This document shows positions 23,671 to 30,536 of a DNA stretch of 30,536 nucleotides, piece after piece. Under the pieces are notes generated by a model. The model was not told the origin of the DNA. It did not search any database and saw nothing but the letters and a program-made list of their open reading frames with translations. Positions within the stretch are counted from its first letter, which is position 1; every line of letters starts with the position of its first letter. Source of the DNA: 2-02-FULL-45-10 sp964478235 (GTDB taxonomy: Bacteria > Patescibacteriota > Patescibacteriia > Magasanikbacterales > GWA2-37-8); NCBI GenBank assembly GCA_964478235.1, contig CAYZGX010000009.1:1-30536 (forward strand), given 5' to 3'. A program made the position numbers and the translations under genes.

Positions 23671-25589
23671 ACAGTCAGGAATGTTTTTAACCATTCTTCG
23701 ATCAACAAGAGACACCAGAGATGGTTGCTGTAATCAGCTTTACCAGATTTATGATCTTCGAGCATGCGAACAATGACCTCTTTTTTGAAATGACGATACA
23801 ACACCGAATCGGAGCGAATTAGGGTGTCGCGGACATATTCGTATAATTCATTACGCATCCAAGCGCCAATTGGGATTCCAAAACCCATTTTACGACGGGC
23901 AATAATGGCATCAGGGATTTTGCCAATCATAATTTGTTTCCAAATCCATTTAACGTCTCCATTGTGTACTTTGTATTTTTCAGGAATACTCAAAGCTAAC
24001 TCCACCAAACGGCGGTCTAAAAATGGCGCACGGTTTTCAAGCGCGTAAATCATACTGGCAAAATCCACCTTCATGAGATAGTTGTCACCGAGGCGACCGA
24101 CAATATCGGCGAGCATCGCCCGGTTTTGATGACCATAGCCAGGGATTTTCCCCAGGCCGAGCCATTCCGCCATCAGCGTTTCTGACTTATTCAAATCAAT
24201 CGCCCGCTTGAGTTCGTCGGTGTAGAGATCGTCTTTAGTGAGATAAAAATGACTGCGTTTCAGCTCTTTTTTCCAGATAGCGTAGAAATCAACGTAGGCT
24301 TGCACCAAATCATGCCCCAACAACTCAGAGCGATAAAATGTTTTGCGCATTTTCTCATTACCTGTCGCCGAAGCCAAAAAACCGAGCATGCCTGGAATAG
24401 CCTGCTCACGAAGCACACTTGGAACAGCCTGATACTGCGCTAAGCGTTTATAGAAGGAGTGGTTGGAATATCCGCCAAACAACTCGTCGCCACCGTCGCC
24501 GGTCAAAACCACAGTAACATGCTTTTTGGTTTCTTTGGCCATCACCATCGTTGGCACAGCGGCGTTATCAAAGAAGGGCTCTTCAAACTGGCCAACTAAC
24601 TGTGGTAGTAGTTCAATTACTTTTGGATCAACAATAATTTCCGTGTGATCGGTTTTGAATCTGTCGGCCACTAATTTAGCAAAAGGAATCTCGCTATCTG
24701 GTTGGTCTTTGAGGCCGACCGAAAAAGTTTTTACTTTACCAGGTGAAATTTCACTCATCGCTGCCACCACCGAACTCGAATCAAGACCACCACTCAAAAA
24801 CGCTCCCACCGGCACATCGCTAATCAAACGCCCTTTGATAGAATCTTTAAAAGTGTCCCAGAGAATAGTTTTCCACTCTTCTACACTGCGGGTGGTATTT
24901 TCTTTAGCATGATCAATCGCTTGCCAATAGGGCTTCACCAAAACTTCGCCGTTTTTCCAAACAAGAAAATTGCCAGCTGGCAGTTTTTTAATATTTTTAA
25001 ATCCGGTGAGTGGGGCCGGCACAAAGCGATAGGTCATCGCCAAATCTACCGCCTGCCAATCTGGCTCACGGGCAATAGTCTTGTCTCGTAAAATTGCTTT
25101 GAGCTCGGAAGCAAAAATAAAACTAGCACCATCCCAATAATATTTGAACGGTTTTTCACCAAGCGGGTCGCGAGCGGCAAAAAGTGTTTGTTCGCGCTCA
25201 TCCCAAACAGCAAAAGCAAACATGCCGTTTAATTTTAGAAGACACTTCTCGCCCCAAGCGATATACGCTTTGAGGAGCACTTCGGTATCGCTTTTGGTTT
25301 TAAAGCTCACACCGATCTTCTCTAGTTCGGCTTTAACTTCGAGATAGTTATAGATCTCACCATTGAAGGTGATTGAAAAACGACCATCGTCACTGACCAT
25401 TGGCTGATGCCCGCCTGGGCTTAAATCAATAATAGCCAAACGACGTTGACCGAGCGCCACTTTTTTATTAGCACTAAACCAGCGCCCCTCGTCTTCGGGG
25501 CCACGATGCTTAATACAATCGAGCATCTCGCCTAAGAGCGCTTCTTCAGCTGGCTTGGAGGATCTGATAATACCGGCAATACCACACAT
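23667..25589 (-). CDS. asnB: Glutamine-hydrolysing asparagine synthetase-like amidotransferase
   Basis: The 640-residue protein begins MCGIAGI, so Cys2 is the glutaminase nucleophile once Met is removed; the ATG at 25589 is therefore the true start. NGEIYN (76-81) and Asp101 complete the glutamine site. The synthetase half has the ATP PP-loop SGGLDSSS (266-273) and TGDGGDELFGGY. It could make asparagine from aspartate, but inside a glycan operon it may instead amidate a carboxyl sugar or a precursor, as proposed for AsnB homologues in O-antigen and exopolysaccharide loci. UDP-glucuronate made by the ugd operon would be one possible source of carboxylates. The substrate is unproven. Confidence 0.9.
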   Translation of the reverse strand: MCGIAGIIRSSKPAEEALLGEMLDCIKHRGPEDEGRWFSANKKVALGQRRLAIIDLSPGGHQPMVSDDGRFSITFNGEIYNYLEVKAELEKIGVSFKTKSDTEVLLKAYIAWGEKCLLKLNGMFAFAVWDEREQTLFAARDPLGEKPFKYYWDGASFIFASELKAILRDKTIAREPDWQAVDLAMTYRFVPAPLTGFKNIKKLPAGNFLVWKNGEVLVKPYWQAIDHAKENTTRSVEEWKTILWDTFKDSIKGRLISDVPVGAFLSGGLDSSSVVAAMSEISPGKVKTFSVGLKDQPDSEIPFAKLVADRFKTDHTEIIVDPKVIELLPQLVGQFEEPFFDNAAVPTMVMAKETKKHVTVVLTGDGGDELFGGYSNHSFYKRLAQYQAVPSVLREQAIPGMLGFLASATGNEKMRKTFYRSELLGHDLVQAYVDFYAIWKKELKRSHFYLTKDDLYTDELKRAIDLNKSETLMAEWLGLGKIPGYGHQNRAMLADIVGRLGDNYLMKVDFASMIYALENRAPFLDRRLVELALSIPEKYKVHNGDVKWIWKQIMIGKIPDAIIARRKMGFGIPIGAWMRNELYEYVRDTLIRSDSVLYRHFKKEVIVRMLEDHKSGKADYSNHLWCLLLIEEWLKTFLTV

Positions 25590-25590
25590 A

Positions 25591-27426
25591 TTAAGGAGAG
25601 TAATAAGTTTTAAAATGTCTGAGCGTTGCTTGCTGTACAAAGGTGTTGACTTGGTACTCTTTGATAACCTTCATAAAGTCGGGGTTATCAAGCGCTGTTT
25701 GAGGCACTCCAAAAAAATGAAGCGTCCGCGGGACAATGATTCTAAACACCCGCAAGGCTTTCATTCTCTCTACCAAAATCTCCTCCTTACTATATGCCAT
25801 ATAGAAGGTGGGAATCAAGGCGACCGGACGACTGTTGAGTAAGTAGTAGAGAGCGAATGTGTCGTCAAAAACGTAAAAGGCGGTATCGCTAATGTATTCT
25901 TGGAGCTGAGATAACTCATCGATGGTTGCTTGTTCACATAAGGTAAAGCCAGCAAAAGCTAGTTTGCGCCCAAGAAACGTTTGACTACACGACACCAACC
26001 CCACAGCCGAACGTTCGGCTTCACGAGCCATAAGGATATCAACAACGCTATAGCGGAAGAAATAGAGGCTCACGAGCAGATAGAGGCCAAAAAATACCGC
26101 GCTACCAACCACCAAAGCTCGAGCCAGATAGCTTTGCTTCCAAAAACGAACTAGGAGTGGTATAGCAAAAACGAGCGAAGCGCTGGTGATACCAATGCGA
26201 CCAACCGAAGCGTCGCCAAAATTTTGACGGTAACTTAAAGCAAACGAGAGAGCGAGACCAGCCAGGAGCGCCCAGGTGACAGCATCTTTTTGTCGTTTAG
26301 TAGAAAAAGTGAGGACTAAGAAAATAATCAAGTTAGCAATAATGATAATTGGCAGATAGTACAAGACGGCGAAAAGACTGTTTTTGATAAACACCCCGAA
26401 AGACGCGCTCCCCCAGAGACTCGCTAGATTAAAATAGGGTGAAGCATTGGCGTGACCAGAGTAAAAAATAATAGACTGCAACTGGCTTATGAGGAGATTA
26501 CTGTACATTCCACCAGTGAGGCCAAAAAGCGTCACAAGAGCAATTATTGGCGCAGTAATAAACGCCCCGGCTTCTTGTAGTGATGGTTTTTTGATAAGTG
26601 CTAAAATAACCCATAGCGTATAGGTGACGTAGCCGAGCACAATAGTATCAGCTGAACCAAAAAAGAGTAGACCAATATGCAGAGCGCTGTAGACCGCGAG
26701 TTTTTTCCAATACGTTTGAAACGTTTTAGAGGATGCGATATACCACCCTACTAACCAAAACACTGGCAATAGAAAACGGAGAAGGTTGCGGTGCAGTGAC
26801 GGCGAAATGAGTGGTTGAATATACATAACGACTACCAAACCAAAAATGCCGAGACGATATTTCCATTTGTCGGTAAGAAGCGAGGCGGTGTAATAGAGAC
26901 CAACCAAGGCTAGAGTATTTAAGACGATTTTATACCAAACTAACCCCACCCCCACAAACTGTAGGACTCGAGCTACCAATAAATTACCAACTGAATACGG
27001 ATAGATGATGGCAAATGACGAATACCCGAACTCTTTGAGGGCTGCTAAATTATAAAACTCTTCACCTTGAAGACTGGTGAGAGAAAATATTTTTTCACGA
27101 ACAATCATAACAATCACCGCTAGCACTATAGCCACTCCCCCAACCACTAACCACTCTTTTCGTGCTATTTTCGCCGGTGTAAGTGGTTCAATCAACACTG
27201 GTTCAACGGTTTTTTTGGCGGTAGCCAATCGGTATACACCAGCAACCATGGCGCCGATACCGCAAAACACGGCATAGAGCACCAGACTCTTGGTGATCGA
27301 ATAACCTATAAGCGAGGTATTAGAGAATACTCCAGTGGACAGCGCCTGCTCGGCATCACTAAACGAGAGGAGATTTACTCCAAAAGCTATAAGCAAGCTA
27401 GCTAGATTAGAAATAAACACGATCAT
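25591..27426 (-). CDS. Large polytopic membrane protein, probable GT-C glycosyltransferase
   Basis: The 611-residue product has about a dozen or more hydrophobic spans. After the third span TSLQGEEFYNL resembles the acidic first-loop motif of GT-C enzymes. A soluble C-terminal region of about 140 residues follows the last span, with CSQTF and CEQAT cysteines, like the outer domain of PMT-type enzymes. An O-antigen polymerase is the main alternative, but the long C-terminal domain argues against it. It overlaps the upstream SDR gene by four bases (ATGA) and ends one base before the asnB ATG. Confidence 0.7.
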   Translation of the reverse strand: MIVFISNLASLLIAFGVNLLSFSDAEQALSTGVFSNTSLIGYSITKSLVLYAVFCGIGAMVAGVYRLATAKKTVEPVLIEPLTPAKIARKEWLVVGGVAIVLAVIVMIVREKIFSLTSLQGEEFYNLAALKEFGYSSFAIIYPYSVGNLLVARVLQFVGVGLVWYKIVLNTLALVGLYYTASLLTDKWKYRLGIFGLVVVMYIQPLISPSLHRNLLRFLLPVFWLVGWYIASSKTFQTYWKKLAVYSALHIGLLFFGSADTIVLGYVTYTLWVILALIKKPSLQEAGAFITAPIIALVTLFGLTGGMYSNLLISQLQSIIFYSGHANASPYFNLASLWGSASFGVFIKNSLFAVLYYLPIIIIANLIIFLVLTFSTKRQKDAVTWALLAGLALSFALSYRQNFGDASVGRIGITSASLVFAIPLLVRFWKQSYLARALVVGSAVFFGLYLLVSLYFFRYSVVDILMAREAERSAVGLVSCSQTFLGRKLAFAGFTLCEQATIDELSQLQEYISDTAFYVFDDTFALYYLLNSRPVALIPTFYMAYSKEEILVERMKALRVFRIIVPRTLHFFGVPQTALDNPDFMKVIKEYQVNTFVQQATLRHFKTYYSP

Positions 27427-28319
27427 AGGGCTTTTTTAGCTTGGGCGACGGTTTTTTGAAGCCCTGATTCAAGACTTGTTTTGGCCTGCCAACCAATTCG
27501 TGTATTATTTTTTACTCGGGCACTGGAGTGCATAATTTCATGTGAACGATATGGCAAATTCCCCCACAATAATACACTTTTACTACCAGTTATTTTTTTA
27601 AGGATGGTCACGACTTTTTTAATAGAGACCGCTCGCCCGCTACCAATGCCAAATTCAAGATACTGACCAAGCTTACTGGCTCGCAGAGCTGTTTTGACAA
27701 AGGCCTCGGCCACATCTTCAACATAAACAAAATCACGGCGTTGTTGACCAGCAGTGAGCTCAATAGACGGCTCCGCGTCAAGCAAATGTCTGACCATGGT
27801 CATAACAAATTTTTTGCTATCATCACCCGGACCATACATCTGCTCAATTCGTAGATTAAAAAACTTAGTGGCACTCCCCCGTACAATTTCTTGGGCGGTT
27901 TTCAAAAATAATTTTTTAGTGGTGATATAGCTTTTTTCTTTGGGAGCCAAACCAAGCTCGGTGGTAAAAAAAGTATCGGCGTTAACAAAAAAATTAAGAC
28001 CGTATTCTACGCCAAGCTCGAGAAGAGTGAGCGGTAATACTAAATTAGCTTTGGCGACATCGCTAAATTTTTCGCCGGCTCGACCATAGCTGGTCGCCAC
28101 ATGTATAACCCCTTGAATAGCACCTTGAGAAAACAGCTTCAACAGATCTTTTTCTTCACAAATACGCACGAATTTTTTCCAAGGTTTAATTTTTTCTAGA
28201 GATGACGCTCGGCGAACGAGTACGATGACTTCAAACTTAGCTTTAATGAGGCGCGGAAGAATCGCTCGCCCCAAAAAGCCAGTACCACCTGTCAGAAGGA
28301 TTGTCGGTCGTTTCGCCAT
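27423..28319 (-). CDS. NAD-dependent epimerase/reductase, CDP-abequose-synthase-like (RfbJ family)
   Basis: This 298-residue SDR has GGTGFLG (11-17), VIHVATSYGR (71-80), NADTFF (113-118) and Tyr131/Lys135 in SYITTKKLF. The ATSYGR and NxDTFF stretches recall CDP-abequose synthase and related CDP-4-keto-deoxyhexose reductases rather than GalE. It would reduce a 4-keto sugar made by a CDP-glucose dehydratase, such as the one at 20435-21553 in the same run. The C3-deoxygenase RfbH needed for abequose is absent, so a CDP-6-deoxyhexose is a better guess than a dideoxy sugar. The precise sugar is unknown. Confidence 0.75.
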   Translation of the reverse strand: MAKRPTILLTGGTGFLGRAILPRLIKAKFEVIVLVRRASSLEKIKPWKKFVRICEEKDLLKLFSQGAIQGVIHVATSYGRAGEKFSDVAKANLVLPLTLLELGVEYGLNFFVNADTFFTTELGLAPKEKSYITTKKLFLKTAQEIVRGSATKFFNLRIEQMYGPGDDSKKFVMTMVRHLLDAEPSIELTAGQQRRDFVYVEDVAEAFVKTALRASKLGQYLEFGIGSGRAVSIKKVVTILKKITGSKSVLLWGNLPYRSHEIMHSSARVKNNTRIGWQAKTSLESGLQKTVAQAKKAL

Positions 28320-28322
28320 AGA

Positions 28323-29027
28323 CTATAGTTTTACAAACTTATACTTGAGTAGGTTGAACAAAAACTGAAAACAAGCGCTGAACCGAACATTTGATTTACC
28401 AAACTTTCGAGGGTGGAAGGTGATAGGAAACTCCACCACCTGCGCTGGCTTAATAGCTCGAGTAGCTTTGATCATAATCTCAGCATCAATAAACCAATCA
28501 GTGGAGCGAAATGGCTGGAGACTCGCTAAGAAGCTTGAGCGAAAAAGTTTTGGGCCAGAATTAATATCGTTGGTGTAAATACCATAGAGTACCCGAAAAA
28601 TGATCTGATACATTTTGCTGATAAATAGCCGAGAAGCGCCGTCGTAGCGCTTGGTACGGAACGTTTTGACCAGCTGAACCGCTTCTTTTTCTTGAAAGAC
28701 CTGGAGCATGGTCGCGATAATCGCTGGATCAAACTGGTTGTCGCCCCACATGAACCCCACCACATCACCCTGAACAGCTGACAAACCTTGTGCTACACCA
28801 TAACCATACCCTTGATTGATTGGAATGGTGATGTGACGCACAAACGGGTGTTCTTTTTCTAAGCGAGAGAGCGCTTCTTCGGTATTGTCGGTGGAACCGT
28901 TATTAACGACGACAACAGTAAAATCAACCCCACTGAGATTGGACCGAACCTGCGCTAACTGCTCAAGGAGCGTCGGGAGGTTTTTTTCTTCGTTGTACGA
29001 TAGCACCGCGATTTCAACAGTCTTCAT
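28323..29027 (-). CDS. GT2 glycosyltransferase (Dpm1/ArnC-like)
   Basis: The product is 234 residues from the ATG at 29027; a longer start at 29159 lies inside the upstream methyltransferase and is rejected. MKTVEIAVLSYNEEKN opens the fold, VNNGSTDNT (41-49) binds nucleotide and MWGDNQFDP (93-101) is in the DXD position, with GDNQ as in many polyprenyl-phosphate glycosyltransferases. No C-terminal membrane helices are evident. It lies three bases before the SDR gene and four after the methyltransferase. Confidence 0.86.
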   Translation of the reverse strand: MKTVEIAVLSYNEEKNLPTLLEQLAQVRSNLSGVDFTVVVVNNGSTDNTEEALSRLEKEHPFVRHITIPINQGYGYGVAQGLSAVQGDVVGFMWGDNQFDPAIIATMLQVFQEKEAVQLVKTFRTKRYDGASRLFISKMYQIIFRVLYGIYTNDINSGPKLFRSSFLASLQPFRSTDWFIDAEIMIKATRAIKPAQVVEFPITFHPRKFGKSNVRFSACFQFLFNLLKYKFVKL

Positions 29028-29031
29028 ATCG

Positions 29032-29691
29032 CTAGGGTTTGGCGACAAAAATAAACTGTACAGCGCACAATTCTGGAAAAGCAAAAAGCAACTTTCGTCC
29101 AATGCCCAACAATTTACGCTGCCCAAAACGTTCGATGTAGCCCGCTGACGGGCGAACACTCTCTACTGTCAAACCACTTTTTTCAATCATTTCTTTCGCT
29201 GTTTTTTTGGTAAAAAATTGGAGGTGTGTGGCGTCCATAATCCCCGTCTCTGTTCGATCAAAACGACCGCGTAGGAGGCCGAGACGCACCGAATAGTGAG
29301 CAACATTTGGCACGGAGATAACTACTTGCCCAGTTGGTTTGAGATATTTTTTTAATTCCGCTAGCGTACCGCTCGGGTCAACCATATGTTCAAGCACATC
29401 ACCACAGAGAATAACGTCAAATAGTCCTTCCGGCCCACCTTCGGCCACAACCTCTTCAACCGTCTTGTTGTAGAGCTTGGTATAGCCTGAAGACTTTGCG
29501 TCATTATACAAATCGGTCACTGGTTCAATACCGTAGAGTTCGCATTTTTTTTCAGCCACCAGATATTCACCGAGATATCCGCTCGCTGTGCCAACTTCTA
29601 ATACTCGCGCACCGGCTGGTACACGATCAATCAGTAGCATGTGAGTATTAACTGGATTAGGATCAAAACGATATTTTTTTGGTATAGTCAT
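29032..29691 (-). CDS. Class I SAM-dependent methyltransferase
   Basis: The product of 219 residues has motif I VLEVGTASGYLG (30-41), LCGDVLEHM and LKPTGQVVISVPNVAHYS, the usual layout of Methyltransf_23/11 enzymes in surface-polysaccharide clusters. It differs from the enzyme at 14296 in lacking the zinc ribbon. It is one base from the preceding GT2 gene and is therefore probably coupled to it. O-methylation of a glycan sugar is the likely role; the target is unknown. Confidence 0.87.
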   Translation of the reverse strand: MTIPKKYRFDPNPVNTHMLLIDRVPAGARVLEVGTASGYLGEYLVAEKKCELYGIEPVTDLYNDAKSSGYTKLYNKTVEEVVAEGGPEGLFDVILCGDVLEHMVDPSGTLAELKKYLKPTGQVVISVPNVAHYSVRLGLLRGRFDRTETGIMDATHLQFFTKKTAKEMIEKSGLTVESVRPSAGYIERFGQRKLLGIGRKLLFAFPELCAVQFIFVAKP

Positions 29692-29692
29692 A

Positions 29693-30484
29693 CTAGCTAA
29701 ACATTTTTTTCAGAAGCAATCCACCAAAGTTGGTTATATTTTTTCCAAATGAGAGGGCTTTTGTCACTTTGCTAGGATTTTTCAAAAATACTTCTGGTAC
29801 TGGCTCGGTAATTTTTGTACCCAAGAATAAATGTGTGAGACGGCGCTTGTCACCTCGAGTGTTGCCCGAGCTATACTCCGCATCATCTTTTGATGAGCGA
29901 AGCAGGTGTGAAACGTGCCAAAACTTTTCTTTCAAAAAACGAACCTGATCTTTTTCAAAAACATTCTGTCCTTCGGCGTCAACTACTGCATCATGATTAT
30001 ATTCCCCACTCCAACGAAGCCCTGGGGCGCGTTTAAAAAAACGCGGCGTCGCATGAACAACACTTCCGCGAATCGTGTAAGCACCTCGCGATGAGGCGTG
30101 AAAAATGTCCCCAACGCACAAATAAAACGGAGAGATAAGGCACTCCATCTCCCCAGCTTGCTTTATAGCCTGTTTGGATTCTTCCATTCCTCTATCTGTC
30201 CAAACTTCGTCGCCATCGAGAATCATAAACCAATCAGTGGTGGTGCGCTCAATCATTTCTTGGCGTAAAGTGGTGTGCCGAGCTTTGTCAGCTGGACCTT
30301 TTTTTTCAAAAATAATTTTACCAGGAAACTCTTTTGCTACCTCTTCAACAACCGCTACAGTGTTGTCGGTGGAGCCAGTATCAAAGACGATTGCGGTATC
30401 TACAAATGGCAAAACTGAACGCAGGGCGTATCCAATAAAATGCTCTTCATTTTTAACTACTGAATGCGACGTCAGAGATGGCAT
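29693..30484 (-). CDS. GT2 glycosyltransferase
   Basis: The 263-residue product has SVVKNEEHFIGYAL at the start, FDTGSTDNT (34-42) and MILDGDEVW (87-95) with the DXD-like Asp90/Asp92, as in TPR-free SunS/WaaE-like GT2 enzymes. HDAVVDAEGQ and a conserved WHVSHLLR stretch in the second half fit the group. It lies eight bases after the tail of an upstream gene and one base before the methyltransferase. Donor and acceptor cannot be told. Confidence 0.87.
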   Translation of the reverse strand: MPSLTSHSVVKNEEHFIGYALRSVLPFVDTAIVFDTGSTDNTVAVVEEVAKEFPGKIIFEKKGPADKARHTTLRQEMIERTTTDWFMILDGDEVWTDRGMEESKQAIKQAGEMECLISPFYLCVGDIFHASSRGAYTIRGSVVHATPRFFKRAPGLRWSGEYNHDAVVDAEGQNVFEKDQVRFLKEKFWHVSHLLRSSKDDAEYSSGNTRGDKRRLTHLFLGTKITEPVPEVFLKNPSKVTKALSFGKNITNFGGLLLKKMFS

Positions 30485-30492
30485 ATTTTGGC

Positions 30493-30536
30493 TTAGTTGA
30501 CGACAATTTCTTTATTCTTAAGCAGATAAACTGAAC
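30493..30536 (-). CDS. 3' end of an upstream gene, partial
   Basis: One minus-strand frame is open from the right edge to a TAA at 30495-30493 and encodes the tail SVYLLKNKEIVVN. The end resembles the C-terminus of a membrane GT (compare the LLKKI end of the protein at 15147). The eight-base gap to the next ATG matches the tight spacing of the run. Only 14 codons are visible, so the call is weak. Confidence 0.35.
   Translation of the reverse strand, partial: SVYLLKNKEIVVN

Noticed and set aside
1..30536. tRNA genes, CRISPR arrays, insertion sequences, integrases
   Set aside because: Gaps between genes are short and were read for cloverleaf-like, repeat-spacer and terminal-repeat patterns; none was found.

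Overview
The window is a dense block of bacterial glycan-assembly and sugar-nucleotide genes, almost all on the minus strand, with two housekeeping landmarks: ribosomal protein L27 (rpmA) and a SEDS-family FtsW/RodA protein. L27, FtsW, sigma70-type promoters and ATGA stop/start overlaps show a bacterium using the standard code, with TGA as a stop. Nearly all genes lack a Shine-Dalgarno sequence, spacing is very tight and the glycosyltransferase (GT) load is heavy. With the odd GC-rich cassette, this suggests a member of the Candidate Phyla Radiation (Patescibacteria, perhaps Parcubacteria). That placement is inference and rests on no single diagnostic gene.

Layout. (1) 1-2077, minus: one long protein, cut by the left edge, joining a DUF1972-type GT to an RmlD-like reductase. 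(2) 2144-3113: a self-contained cassette, namely a near-consensus promoter, a hairpin-rich leader, a GC-rich 208-aa gene with a strong Shine-Dalgarno, then two hairpins and a terminator. Its G+C is about two thirds against roughly half next door. (3) 7067 down to 3149, minus: small membrane protein, ftsW, rmlB, an FdtA-like cupin where rmlC is expected, and rmlD, then a terminator. (4) rpmA alone on the plus strand (7082-7357), fired from the same palindromic -10 as operon 3. (5) 12134 down to 7375, minus: methyltransferase, GT2, UDP-xylose synthase, UDP-glucose dehydrogenase and a 4-epimerase, a UDP-xylose operon. (6) A plus-strand GT4 (12194-13330), diverging from operon 5 and converging, with one base between stops, on (7), a run of 17 complete minus-strand genes (30484 down to 13332) plus the tail of another gene at the right edge. 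The run holds GT2 and GT4 enzymes, three GT-C-like membrane proteins, two polyprenyl-phosphate-sugar-synthase-like GT2s, three methyltransferase-type or accessory enzymes including an asparagine synthetase, and two enzymes of CDP-deoxysugar type.

Together the genes predict dTDP-6-deoxysugar, UDP-glucuronate/UDP-xylose, probably a CDP-deoxysugar, and lipid-linked sugar donors for the GT-C enzymes, all feeding a complex methylated surface glycan. No flippase, ABC exporter, polymerase or initiating phosphoglycosyltransferase was recognised. No tRNA, CRISPR, insertion sequence or integrase was seen. No gap between genes exceeds 300 bases; the longest, 2078-2318 and 2946-3180, are described as features.
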